From positions 612 to 6,893 of the forward strand of contig DANZ01000111.1 in the NCBI GenBank assembly GCA_002501695.1: a stretch of 6,282 bases of DNA, in the 5' to 3' direction. Source of the DNA: Methanolobus sp. UBA474. Lineage in GTDB: Archaea; Halobacteriota; Methanosarcinia; Methanosarcinales; Methanosarcinaceae. A program made the translations under genes and the position numbers. Position 1 is the stretch's first letter; every line of letters starts with the position of its first letter. This document shows, piece by piece, positions 1-5,896 of this stretch. Under the pieces are notes generated by a model, which was not told the DNA's origin, did no database searches, and saw nothing but the letters and a program-made list of their open reading frames with translations.

Positions 1-514
1 TTAAGCTCAAGGAATATCTGTTGCTTCTTACCATCGGGCAGTTCAATATCACCGACATAGAAGGGATCAAGCCTATCCTTAAACTCACTTGAGTTCTCCC
101 ACACTATATTCAATGATTGATAAAGCAAATTAAGAAGATGAGGGATGATAACCTTACCATCCTGAAGGTAGCCATGTTCCATCAAATCGATTGTGACATA
201 TTTGAAGATACCCTTCTCCCATTCAGGATTGATCTGAGTGATGTCAAAAAGGATACCATCTTCAGCAACTTGCCCGGATGAGTAGCTGCAAATAACTCCC
301 CCAAATACATCATCCATCCTATCACATCTTCCTCTGGATTGTCACTATTAAAGGCTGACATGTCTGGAGCAATGACCACAAGATCACTATCATTAGACAA
401 GATGCCTGCTTCATCAAAGATCATAAATTGTTTTTGATATCTTTGCAAGCAGTCCCACAGTGCCCAGGTGCTTGCGCCTGCAATCTACTGATTGTCAGAC
501 GAGCATATAAACAT
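1..514 (-). pseudogene. Broken gene of unknown family (in-frame TAG plus -1 frameshift), running off the left edge
   Basis: I do not recognise this protein. Reading leftward, an ATG at 514 gives MFICSSDNQ, then an in-frame TAG at 485-487. The same frame continues through IAGASTWALWDCLQRYQ and a Walker-B-like FMIFDEAG to SDNPEEDVIG. Near 300-340 the sensible frame changes by -1. The new frame is open from 341 to base 1 and reads GGVICSYSSGQVAEDG, ITQINPEWEKGIFKYV, MEHGYLQDGKVIIPHLLNLL and ends YVGDIELPDGKKQQIFLEL at the edge. Restoring one base in the C5 run at 298-302 would join the frames as MMYLGGVICS. The rest of the first frame, down to a stop at 182-184, looks non-coding. The DEAG motif followed by a GGVI strand is faintly reminiscent of an ATPase or terminase fold, but no proper Walker A is visible, so I do not assign it. 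A decayed gene is more likely than an active one. A sequencing error could explain the frameshift but not the TAG. Confidence 0.6.
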
Positions 515-746
515 ACTTTACTTTAATCAAATATTTGCAAAGACTCAGTCAACTTTAAAGCTTTAATACGGCTTCGTTCACTTGATAAATGTTTACTATG
601 CTTCGGTTAGCTTTCGGAAAAATATCCTCTTTACGTACTTAATAAGTCTGCAGTCTGTGTCCGTATAATCTGTAGCGGTATAGATAGGTCTGAAAATATC
701 ACTTTTCAAATAGAAGCTAATGCTTTAAATCAATTTTACAAAAACA
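515..746. other. Gene-free stretch
   Basis: No credible ORF, RNA gene or clear repeat is seen here. The sequence is AT-rich with frequent stops on both strands. It lies between the start of the broken minus-strand gene and a doubtful small ORF, so it may be decayed sequence. Confidence 0.4.
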
Positions 747-854
747 ATGACCGAATCCGGCTTTTCATATGACCGGCGGTTCCTTGACATCCTGCTGGAT
801 CATAAGTTCTACCGTAACACATATTATCCTGAAATCATGCGTAACTCTAGTTAA
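747..854 (+). CDS. Doubtful 35-residue ORF or gene remnant
   Basis: A short frame opens with ATG at 747 and reads MTESGFSYDRRFLDILLDHK, then a short tail ending YYPEIMRNSS and TAA. It is acidic-aromatic, with GC-rich wobble choices (GAC, CGG, ATC, CTG) that resemble the housekeeping genes downstream and differ from the AT-rich bases before it. There is an in-frame TAA at 726-728 and no convincing Shine-Dalgarno sequence before the ATG. It ends just before the rimI promoter. It may be the N-terminal stub of a deleted gene; a chance ORF is equally possible. No family is recognised. Confidence 0.25.
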   Translation: MTESGFSYDRRFLDILLDHKFYRNTYYPEIMRNSS

Positions 855-869
855 TTACATAGGAAGTAT

Positions 870-878
870 CTATAAATA
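870..878 (+). promoter_or_regulatory. TATA box of rimI
   Basis: CTATAAATA is a good match to the archaeal TATA element and has purine-rich AGGAAG just upstream as a possible BRE. Its centre near 874 predicts transcription starting near 901. That leaves about 15 bases of leader, containing the purine-rich GGGATGAG that can act as a ribosome binding site for the ATG at 916. Confidence 0.55.
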
Positions 879-915
879 GTAGTTGTATATATGATTCAAG
901 GTCCGGGATGAGAAT

Positions 916-1335
916 ATGATACGCAGGGCGACCATAGCCGATGTTCCTAAGATCGTGAAGGTAGAAGATCTCTCTTTTCCTGTGCCGTGGCCCGACTTCT
1001 TTTTCAAGGCTCATCTTAACAATCCGGGTTTTGTGGTATATGAACGGGAAGGGAATATCCTCGGCTATGCCATAATCGGGAACTCCAAAGGCCGGGCTCA
1101 CCTGCAGAATATTGCTGTGCATCCTCAGTTTCGCAGGCAGGGTATCGGTGCGGAACTGATCGAGTGGTGTATCGACCTTGTGAAGCTCTACGGCTATCGC
1201 GAGATGGTCCTGGAAGTAAGGGAAAAGAACACTGCTTCCCAGAACTTTTATTCAAATAGCGGTTTTAAAGTGAGCGGTACTGTTGAAGGCTATTATGTGG
1301 ATGAGAATGCTGTCATCATGACCAGGCAAATATAA
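916..1335 (+). CDS. rimI: RimI/Ard1-type protein N-terminal acetyltransferase (GNAT family)
   Basis: This 139-residue protein is a single GNAT domain that should transfer an acetyl group from acetyl-CoA to protein N-termini in the cytoplasm. The N-terminal strand and helix read IRRATIADVPKIVKVE. FPVPW at 21-25 is the usual RimI substrate-side segment. Strand 4 and the acetyl-CoA pyrophosphate loop read LQNIAVHPQFRRQGIG, with the R/Q-x-x-G-x-G/A motif at 73-78. The C-terminal half holds LEVREKN (99-105), FY (111-112), SGF (115-117) and GYYVDENAVIM (125-135), which matches the RimI signature with its conserved Asn, Tyr and YY pair. The length is slightly below the usual 150-160. The ATG at 916 follows a purine-rich GGGATGAG and a TATA box at a suitable distance. 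The gene stands alone and converges on the cis-prenyltransferase gene, whose stop is 31 bases away. Archaeal members typically behave as broad NatA-like enzymes rather than being specific for ribosomal protein S18. Confidence 0.88.
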   Translation: MIRRATIADVPKIVKVEDLSFPVPWPDFFFKAHLNNPGFVVYEREGNILGYAIIGNSKGRAHLQNIAVHPQFRRQGIGAELIEWCIDLVKLYGYREMVLEVREKNTASQNFYSNSGFKVSGTVEGYYVDENAVIMTRQI

Positions 1336-1339
1336 GTTC

Positions 1340-1355
1340 CCCCGCATAAGCAGGG
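1340..1355 (-). terminator. Possible hairpin after the cis-prenyltransferase gene
   Basis: On the minus strand, CCCTGC, a TTAT loop and GCGGGG form a six-pair stem including one G-U pair, 11 bases past the stop at 1367. On the plus strand the same stem has a C-A mismatch, so it better suits the minus-strand transcript. No T-run follows, so a terminator role is uncertain. It sits between two converging genes. Confidence 0.3.
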
Positions 1356-1366
1356 ATCTTCGGTAT

Positions 1367-2032
1367 CTATTTGCCAAATCTTCTCTGGCGCTTCTGGAAA
1401 TCCCTGATTATCCTCAGTATGTCCAGTTTCCTCATGTTGCGCCAGTTCACGTCTGTAAAATAGAGCTCAGAATATACTGCCTGCCATATAAGGAAATCTG
1501 ACAGGTGTTTGCCGCCTGAGCGGATAAAGATGTCCGGCTCGTGCTTTACCTTCAGCCTGGACTCGATGGTCGCTTCCGTGATATCGCAAGGCCTTATCCT
1601 GCCGTCCCTGACATCCGCGAGGATGGATATCATAGCCTTTGTGACCTCTTTCCTTCCCCCGAATCCCACGGAGATGTACACCAGCAGTTCTGCACCCTCT
1701 CTTCTGATACTGAGCTCACCGTCAGCCGTGTAAACCTCAAAACCAACTCCCATGGGCATTTTTGAAAGCATTTCCGAGAGCTTCCGGGTGAGCTTTTCCA
1801 TCATCTCTGCTCTGAGTCCCTCTTCAGTATCCAGCACATCGACATAGATGCTGGTGATACTTATGCCCAGCTGCATGCACCATGATATGTATTCTTTGAG
1901 CTTCCCGAAACCTCCCGGATGCAGTAGGTCGGTTTCGGAAAGTACCAGGGACACATGCCCGGGCACTTTTGCAGATGTTCTGGTTATCTGCTCCAAAAGG
2001 TACTTTTCATAGAGTGAGATGATACCGCTCAT
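1367..2032 (-). CDS. Cis-prenyltransferase (UppS) family protein lacking the catalytic motif, probable NgBR/Nus1-like subunit
   Basis: This 221-residue protein clearly belongs to the UppS/DHDDS family by its C-terminal half: VGFGGRKEV (122-130, family N-Y-G-G-R-x-E), PDIFIRSGGKHLSDFLIWQ (166-184) and SELYFTDVNW (188-197). The active site is degraded. The usual H-V-x-x-x-M-D-G-N-G-R-W-A reads HVSLVLSETDLL from residue 26, so the catalytic Asp is Ser32. The A-F-S-x-E-N-W segment is replaced by YVDVLD. In the IPP-binding loop R171 and S178 remain, but the second Arg is L177 and the Glu is K175. The C-terminus RFGK keeps the R-x-G motif that NgBR contributes to its partner's active site. In eukaryotes, and as reported for Methanosarcina, such paralogues pair with a catalytic subunit to make the polyprenyl glycosyl carrier lipid. 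I infer the same here. An AGGA lies six bases before the ATG at 2032. It follows the GTPase gene by 40 bases, probably as an operon. Confidence 0.8.
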   Translation of the reverse strand: MSGIISLYEKYLLEQITRTSAKVPGHVSLVLSETDLLHPGGFGKLKEYISWCMQLGISITSIYVDVLDTEEGLRAEMMEKLTRKLSEMLSKMPMGVGFEVYTADGELSIRREGAELLVYISVGFGGRKEVTKAMISILADVRDGRIRPCDITEATIESRLKVKHEPDIFIRSGGKHLSDFLIWQAVYSELYFTDVNWRNMRKLDILRIIRDFQKRQRRFGK

Positions 2033-2072
2033 GGAATGTCCTGAAGGTATGTTTATTCACTTATGCCCGTGA

Positions 2073-3254
2073 TCATTTTGCAGTGGAGACTATCTTTACG
2101 ACATCGCCGTTATTAAGTTCGTGTTTTTCTCCAAGGCGCATTTTGGTCTTCGCATCGACTGCGTAGAGGAACCTGTCGCCTATGTCCGAGTGTATCTTAT
2201 AGGCAAGGTCATGGGCTGTTGAGCCTTTCTTCATGAGGAATGCATCCGGGAGCATCCTGTCGCTCTTATCGGACCACTTGCCTTCATCCTCTACAGGATA
2301 TACGATGATGAGATCAAGCAGTTCGAACACAGCTCTGTTGATACATTCCTGGATGCCTGTGCTGCCTATTTTTTTCAGGAGCGTGCGCACGCTTTCCAGG
2401 CCTTTTTTCTGCGCAGGTGTAAGGTCTTCCTTGGTTATGACGAAATCGTCATCCCCGGAATTATATTTGATAGCTCCGCTCTTTGATGCGGATCTGAGCA
2501 CGATCTCCGCGGCTGCGCTTGTGGGGACCACTATCTTATCAAGTGCCTTGAGGCCGCTGATGAACTTCTCGGGGGCTATGTCCTCCTTATTGGCTGCTAT
2601 CATCATTGGCTTGCTGGTAATGCGCATGACGTCGCAGAGGCTGATGAGGTCGTCGTCGGTCCATTTGATATGGCTGTGGTCAAGCTTGCACTCGGACAGG
2701 GAGCATATCACCTGGTACTCGTCCACTCCCGCGCCTGCAAGCTGGTCGGCAAGCACCTTCTCTATCTTGAGCCCTTCGGCCTGCATCTTGCGTGACAGCT
2801 TGTCCCAGTTGCGTTTGAGGATGCCGAACATCCACATGGTTATCTCATGGTTCAGGAAGTCGATATCTTCCAGCGGGTCATGGCTTCCGACATCGATGGG
2901 ATTGCCTTCGATATCAGTGCCTCCTGATGCGTCCACGACATGGATGATGGCCTGCGCCTGCCTCAGGTCATCCAGGAAGGTGTTCCCAAGCCCCCTTCCC
3001 AGGTGGGCATCCGGCACGAGCCCCGCGACGTCGATCAGTTCCACGGGTACATAGCGGATGCCCTCAACGCAATGCCCGCAGCGCTTACTGCGGGTGACAC
3101 AGGGGCACTCGGCGCGCACATAGGTGACTCCGCGGTTGGCATTGATGGTGGTGAACGGATAATTCGCGATCTCAACATCTGCCATCGTCGCGGCCTTAAA
3201 AAAAGTGGATTTCCCGGAATTGGGTTTCCCTGCAAGTCCTATGGTCATTGACAT
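2073..3254 (-). CDS. Archaeal OBG/YchF-family GTP-binding protein with C-terminal TGS domain
   Basis: This 393-residue cytoplasmic P-loop NTPase matches the length of the archaeal YchF-related family (about 390-400). Visible motifs are G1 GKPNSGKST (9-17), a switch I region NYPFTTINANRG (31-42), G3 DVAGL (75-79), G4 NKED (222-225) and G5 TSA (245-247). NKED is a GTP-type specificity motif, unlike the N-x-x-E of bacterial YchF, which prefers ATP. Between switch I and G3 lies a Cys cluster, C50-x-C52-x6-C59-x2-C62, which could bind zinc or an Fe-S centre. HLGRGLGNTFLDDLRQA (84-100) is a family signature. A helical insert spans about 140-200. Residues from about 317 form the TGS domain, ending NNGDVVKIVS. 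Family members associate with ribosomes; the exact role in archaea is unclear. The ATG at 3254 was chosen because the motifs begin at once; Met3 is an alternative. No Shine-Dalgarno sequence is seen. The cis-prenyltransferase-like gene follows after 40 bases. Confidence 0.9.
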   Translation of the reverse strand: MSMTIGLAGKPNSGKSTFFKAATMADVEIANYPFTTINANRGVTYVRAECPCVTRSKRCGHCVEGIRYVPVELIDVAGLVPDAHLGRGLGNTFLDDLRQAQAIIHVVDASGGTDIEGNPIDVGSHDPLEDIDFLNHEITMWMFGILKRNWDKLSRKMQAEGLKIEKVLADQLAGAGVDEYQVICSLSECKLDHSHIKWTDDDLISLCDVMRITSKPMMIAANKEDIAPEKFISGLKALDKIVVPTSAAAEIVLRSASKSGAIKYNSGDDDFVITKEDLTPAQKKGLESVRTLLKKIGSTGIQECINRAVFELLDLIIVYPVEDEGKWSDKSDRMLPDAFLMKKGSTAHDLAYKIHSDIGDRFLYAVDAKTKMRLGEKHELNNGDVVKIVSTAK

Positions 3255-3277
3255 GCTTAACTAATCATTGTTGCAGG

Positions 3278-3284
3278 ATTTAAC
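3278..3284 (-). promoter_or_regulatory. Weak TATA-like element of the GTPase gene
   Basis: GTTAAAT on the minus strand is centred about 27 bases before the ATG at 3254. With no Shine-Dalgarno sequence between them, this fits a leaderless or near-leaderless transcript. The match to the TATA consensus is poor. Confidence 0.3.
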
Positions 3285-3339
3285 TGTTATCAATGCTTTT
3301 GCCCATGTCCCGCAAGTGTAATAAGCCTCAGGCAATAAT

Positions 3340-3348
3340 CTTTATATC
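3340..3348 (+). promoter_or_regulatory. TATA box of tRNA-Arg
   Basis: CTTTATATC is a strong archaeal TATA element centred near 3345. It predicts transcription starting near 3371, about seven bases before the mature tRNA 5' end at 3378, which is typical for archaeal tRNA genes. Confidence 0.65.
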
Positions 3349-3377
3349 CAAGCAGGACATTAGAACACGAACCAAGT

Positions 3378-3449
3378 GTCCCGGTAGGGTAGCGGATATC
3401 CTTGAGGCCTGCGGAGCCTTAGACCCGAGTTCGATCCTCGGTCGGGACG
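3378..3449 (+). tRNA. tRNA-Arg (anticodon GCG)
   Basis: A complete 72-base cloverleaf can be folded. The acceptor arm pairs GTCCCGG with TCGGGAC (one G-U pair), followed by discriminator G3449. The D arm is GGGT-AGCGGATA-TCCT, with the invariant GG. The anticodon stem is GAGGC/GCCTT around the loop CTGCGGA, giving anticodon GCG at 3411-3413, which reads the Arg codons CGC and CGU. The variable loop is AGAC, and the T arm is CCGAG-TTCGATC-CTCGG. No intron and no encoded CCA are present, as is common in archaea. A TATA box lies upstream and a T-rich tract downstream. Base composition falls sharply after its 3' end. Confidence 0.96.
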
Positions 3450-3452
3450 TAA

Positions 3453-3463
3453 TTTTCTTTTTT
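3453..3463 (+). terminator. T-rich terminator of tRNA-Arg
   Basis: TTTTCTTTTTT begins four bases after the tRNA 3' end. Oligo-T on the non-template strand is the usual archaeal termination signal, and no hairpin is needed. Confidence 0.6.
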
Positions 3464-3542
3464 GCAGTTTAAATCTTAGTTTCTTGTTTCGCTCATTCCT
3501 CGCCCTCTGGGCCGCTGAGTCGCTTCGCTATCTAATTATTAA

Positions 3543-3554
3543 GAGTACGTACTC
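3543..3554. repeat. 12-base perfect palindrome
   Basis: GAGTACGTACTC is a perfect inverted repeat with no spacer, in the non-coding gap between the tRNA and the minus-strand membrane-protein gene. It could be a binding site for a dimeric protein, but it is not placed at any promoter I can identify. Confidence 0.35.
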
Positions 3555-3617
3555 AAACAGATGGTGCGAAACCAGCGACCGACCAACTGACCACATACGA
3601 AAAAGAAATATATAATA

Positions 3618-4195
3618 TCAACTGTCGACCAATGACTCTAGCTTAGTTTTGAAATACTGAATGTCTTGACTTATTAAGTTCTTTAAATAATATATCTCTT
3701 GAGCAGAAGATTTAAAAGAATTCTTTTTGTAGAGCTCATTAAGAAATTTAGATACAGGCTCACTGCTACTATCTCTTGCTAAATATAAGTAAGTCCCTAA
3801 TTCATAAACATCCTTTATTTTATTGTAGGAAGGAATTTGACTTGTTAGAAATACTGTATCTCCATCTGTTAAATTAGGCATTAATTCTAAAATTTGGAGT
3901 AAAGGATAATACAGTTTTTGTAACCTTTTTTCAATAAAATCTCTTTTTTCTGCATTTCTGGTTTCATTTAGGATTCCAGATGTAAAATAAACATAAATTG
4001 CAGTTATTACAAGAGAATCAAAGAGGAGGAAACATTCATTAATCCTATTGTTTGATCATTGATTGCAATTGTTTTTGTTATATAAATCATTATTATATAT
4101 GCAAGTAACAAGAAGCCTAATATTAACAATGAACCCACTAAACCAGATGCAATACCATTAAAGGTAGTATCAAATAATTTTTTATAAGAATCCAT
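3618..4195 (-). pseudogene. Two-helix membrane protein of unknown function, interrupted by a one-base frame change
   Basis: I do not recognise a family. The ATG at 4195 opens MDSYKKLFDTTFNGIASGLV, then a hydrophobic helix at about residues 16-40. That frame runs to INDQTIGLMN and stops at 4007-4009. The -1 frame, open from about 4055, supplies a second helix (FLLFDSLVITAIYVYF) and a charged soluble region: RNAEKRDFIEKRLQKLYYPL, then a helical tail ending KLESLVDS before the stop at 3618. Adding one T to the TTT at 4030-4032 joins the two as GLMNVFLLFDSL and gives a 192-residue protein: two helices, then a cytoplasmic-looking helical domain. The -1 frame has no usable start codon upstream of the second helix, so that helix needs the join. 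A TATA-like box 26.5 bases before the ATG suggests leaderless transcription. The cause may be a recent mutation, a sequencing error or recoding; I see no classical slippery heptamer. It is divergent from the 407-residue membrane-protein gene. Confidence 0.6.
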
Positions 4196-4217
4196 ATATC
4201 AAAAACTTGAAAGATTC

Positions 4218-4225
4218 TATAATAA
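4218..4225 (-). promoter_or_regulatory. TATA-like box of the minus-strand membrane-protein gene
   Basis: TTATTATA on the minus strand is centred 26.5 bases before the ATG at 4195. This is the spacing expected if transcription starts at the start codon. No Shine-Dalgarno sequence lies between them. The local AT-richness lowers confidence. Confidence 0.4.
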
Positions 4226-4600
4226 CTTTTCTTATATTCAAATTAAAAGTAAACCTCCATATCATTTGAAATAATGAGGATATGTTTTCGTACAGATTTC
4301 CTCCCTTAAATTGACTATATGTTAGCCATGGCACATATGCTTTAATCGTGTACCTAAGGGGACGGATGAAAAAAGGCACAAATGCCGCGAAAAGACGCAA
4401 ACGTTGAGTATATCGAGTTTTAAACAAGAAACGAATCACTATTGTTTAACTTTTTGAGAGGAGGAAATAACGAATTATGAATAACAATGTTTCCAGTAGA
4501 AATTGTAGACTATAATTATAAACCATCTAGTTGAACTATGGAACTATTAATGTCTTGCTACTTTAAAAATTAATGAGTTTTATGGAGATATAATAATCAA
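4226..4600. other. AT-rich gap between divergent genes
   Basis: This stretch separates the two divergent promoters. It holds a GC-richer patch near 4352-4395, which includes a 13-codon frame rich in Lys and Arg (MKKGTNAAKRRKR at 4366-4407), and a purine-rich GAGAGGAGG at 4456-4464 followed by a 12-codon frame at 4477-4515 (MNNNVSSRNCRL). A minus-strand frame covering 4182-4439 looks spurious. I see no convincing gene. Confidence 0.35.
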
Positions 4601-4608
4601 TATTTATA
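4601..4608 (+). promoter_or_regulatory. TATA box of the 407-residue membrane-protein gene
   Basis: TATTTATA is centred 26.5 bases before the ATG at 4631, and no Shine-Dalgarno sequence is present. This again fits leaderless transcription and mirrors the promoter of the divergent gene. Confidence 0.45.
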
Positions 4609-4630
4609 CTAAGTCATTATTTAGTAACAT

Positions 4631-5854
4631 ATGAAAAACGAAGACCTTATTACATATATTTCGAAATTAAATGAAAGAAATCTAGCTCGAAAACAAATTT
4701 CTGGCTTCACTATTTGGGCTGTATTAGGAATTATTAGTTACTTATTGTTAGATTTGTGTGACAAGGCTCCAGGAATATATTATAGTTCTGAAGGAACTAA
4801 AGCAATTACATTGATAATAATTACGATAATTTTAAATGTATTATCATTTCTTATAACTTTACTACTCTTTTTTGCTATAACATTTTCATCGCAGAGAAAG
4901 ACAAGATTTCGACCAAAAAACAATGTTAAGTTTGCTTTCCCTTCTACCATCTTTCTTTCTGTAGTACAACTGGTAATTTTAGTTTTTAATATAAAAGTTT
5001 CAACTTTATATTACATTAATAACTATTATGTCAATATTTTCAATCACCAGATTCCTTACTCTTTTATTTTCTTAGGAGTCGCATGCATTTTTTTCATAAA
5101 TATATTAAGTTCATTTATAATAAGATATAACGAAAACAAAAAAATCCGTTTAGATGAGAACTATATTTTTAAGTTAGATCCAATACAAAATCATACTATC
5201 CAAAAAATGATGTTAATAACATTAATTATAATCTCAGGCATAGTTCTCTATCTTCATTATATTATGTTTTGCAAGATTGATTTTTCTTTAAATCCAACAA
5301 CTACCTCTTTAATTTTAAAGATAAACTATGACATTATAGGTATTCTTTTACTATTTTCACTTACTCCAACAATTCTGCTATCTGATAGCAGAGACTCTTG
5401 GTTGGAAAAATTAGAAAGAGATTTCTACTTTAATAATTTGACAGAAAGTGAAATTATTGAAAAAATAGATTTAGAATACATTGGGATGGATGTAATAAAG
5501 TGGTTTTCCAAGAACATAGAAAACTTGAACTCACATAGTTCAGAAATAATATCGATGATGGAAGAAATAGAGGGTGTCATTAATAAAAGTATAGACATTA
5601 ACAAGCCAATTCCTAAAAATGAAAAACAAAAAGAGGAGTATGCCCAGAATCTTACTTTTGATTTTGTTAGCAAGTACAATTCGTATATAGATGACTCTTA
5701 TATTTTTTTAAAATTAGTTGAGTCGATGCTAAAGAGCTATTTGCTTGAAAAGGACGAAGAATTAATTGTGATAAATCAAGTGAACGAGCTAGTAGCAAAC
5801 GTAAATAAACTAATTGATAAAAAAAAGGAAATTAGCAAGAGAGTAAACTCCTAA
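4631..5854 (+). CDS. Uncharacterised six-helix membrane protein with a charged C-terminal domain
   Basis: This 407-residue protein is intact but I do not recognise its family. About six hydrophobic segments are visible, near residues 24-41, 58-85, 102-127, 143-164, 193-213 and 233-251. A basic loop, SSQRKTRFRPKNNVK (86-100), separates segments 2 and 3, and another, RYNENKKIR (165-173), follows segment 4; both probably face the cytoplasm. Residues from about 252 to the end are soluble, highly charged and helical, with LEKLERDFYFNNLTESEIIE near the membrane and a Lys/Glu-rich tail. No catalytic motif, ligand-binding signature or signal peptide stands out, and the hydrophobic segments carry few charged residues, so a transporter call is not supported. 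The ATG at 4631 follows a TATA box but no Shine-Dalgarno sequence. Codon use is strongly AT-biased compared with the genes before the tRNA, which suggests acquisition. A hairpin overlaps the stop codon. It may work with the divergent two-helix gene. Confidence 0.75.
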   Translation: MKNEDLITYISKLNERNLARKQISGFTIWAVLGIISYLLLDLCDKAPGIYYSSEGTKAITLIIITIILNVLSFLITLLLFFAITFSSQRKTRFRPKNNVKFAFPSTIFLSVVQLVILVFNIKVSTLYYINNYYVNIFNHQIPYSFIFLGVACIFFINILSSFIIRYNENKKIRLDENYIFKLDPIQNHTIQKMMLITLIIISGIVLYLHYIMFCKIDFSLNPTTTSLILKINYDIIGILLLFSLTPTILLSDSRDSWLEKLERDFYFNNLTESEIIEKIDLEYIGMDVIKWFSKNIENLNSHSSEIISMMEEIEGVINKSIDINKPIPKNEKQKEEYAQNLTFDFVSKYNSYIDDSYIFLKLVESMLKSYLLEKDEELIVINQVNELVANVNKLIDKKKEISKRVNS

Positions 5855-5863
5855 GGGAGTTTA
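5844..5863 (+). terminator. Hairpin spanning the stop codon of the 407-residue gene
   Basis: TAAACTCC, a TAAG loop and GGAGTTTA form a perfect eight-pair stem. The gene's TAA stop (5852-5854) lies in the loop. A T-containing tract (TTTAAC) follows. It could act as a terminator or as 3'-end protection of the mRNA. Confidence 0.45.
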
Positions 5864-5896
5864 TTTAACAAACTATTTTGTATCTCCTACTTCTGC

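Noticed and set aside
847..1122. 91-codon minus-strand frame opposite rimI
   Set aside because: It overlaps rimI, whose GNAT motifs are clear, and covers the rimI promoter.
2233..3054. 273-codon plus-strand frame opposite the GTPase gene
   Set aside because: It is antisense to an unmistakable GTPase, is Ser-rich as expected for a shadow, and shows no domain.
3430..3449. Duplicate of the tRNA 3' end acting as an attachment site
   Set aside because: I looked for a second copy through to the right edge and saw none, so no att site is annotated.
3480..3600. CRISPR-like or tandem repeat signal around the GACC-rich stretch
   Set aside because: Only a few short GACC units occur near 3576-3593, with no regular spacing and no repeat units of CRISPR length.
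3618..4195. Programmed -1 frameshift in the split membrane-protein gene
   Set aside because: No X-XXY-YYZ heptamer in the zero frame and no obvious downstream stem are visible near 4030-4060, so I did not call it recoding.
4182..4439. 85-codon minus-strand frame in the divergent gap
   Set aside because: It overlaps the start codon and TATA-like box of the membrane-protein gene that starts at 4195, has no recognisable motif, and has a composition that looks like AT-rich noise.
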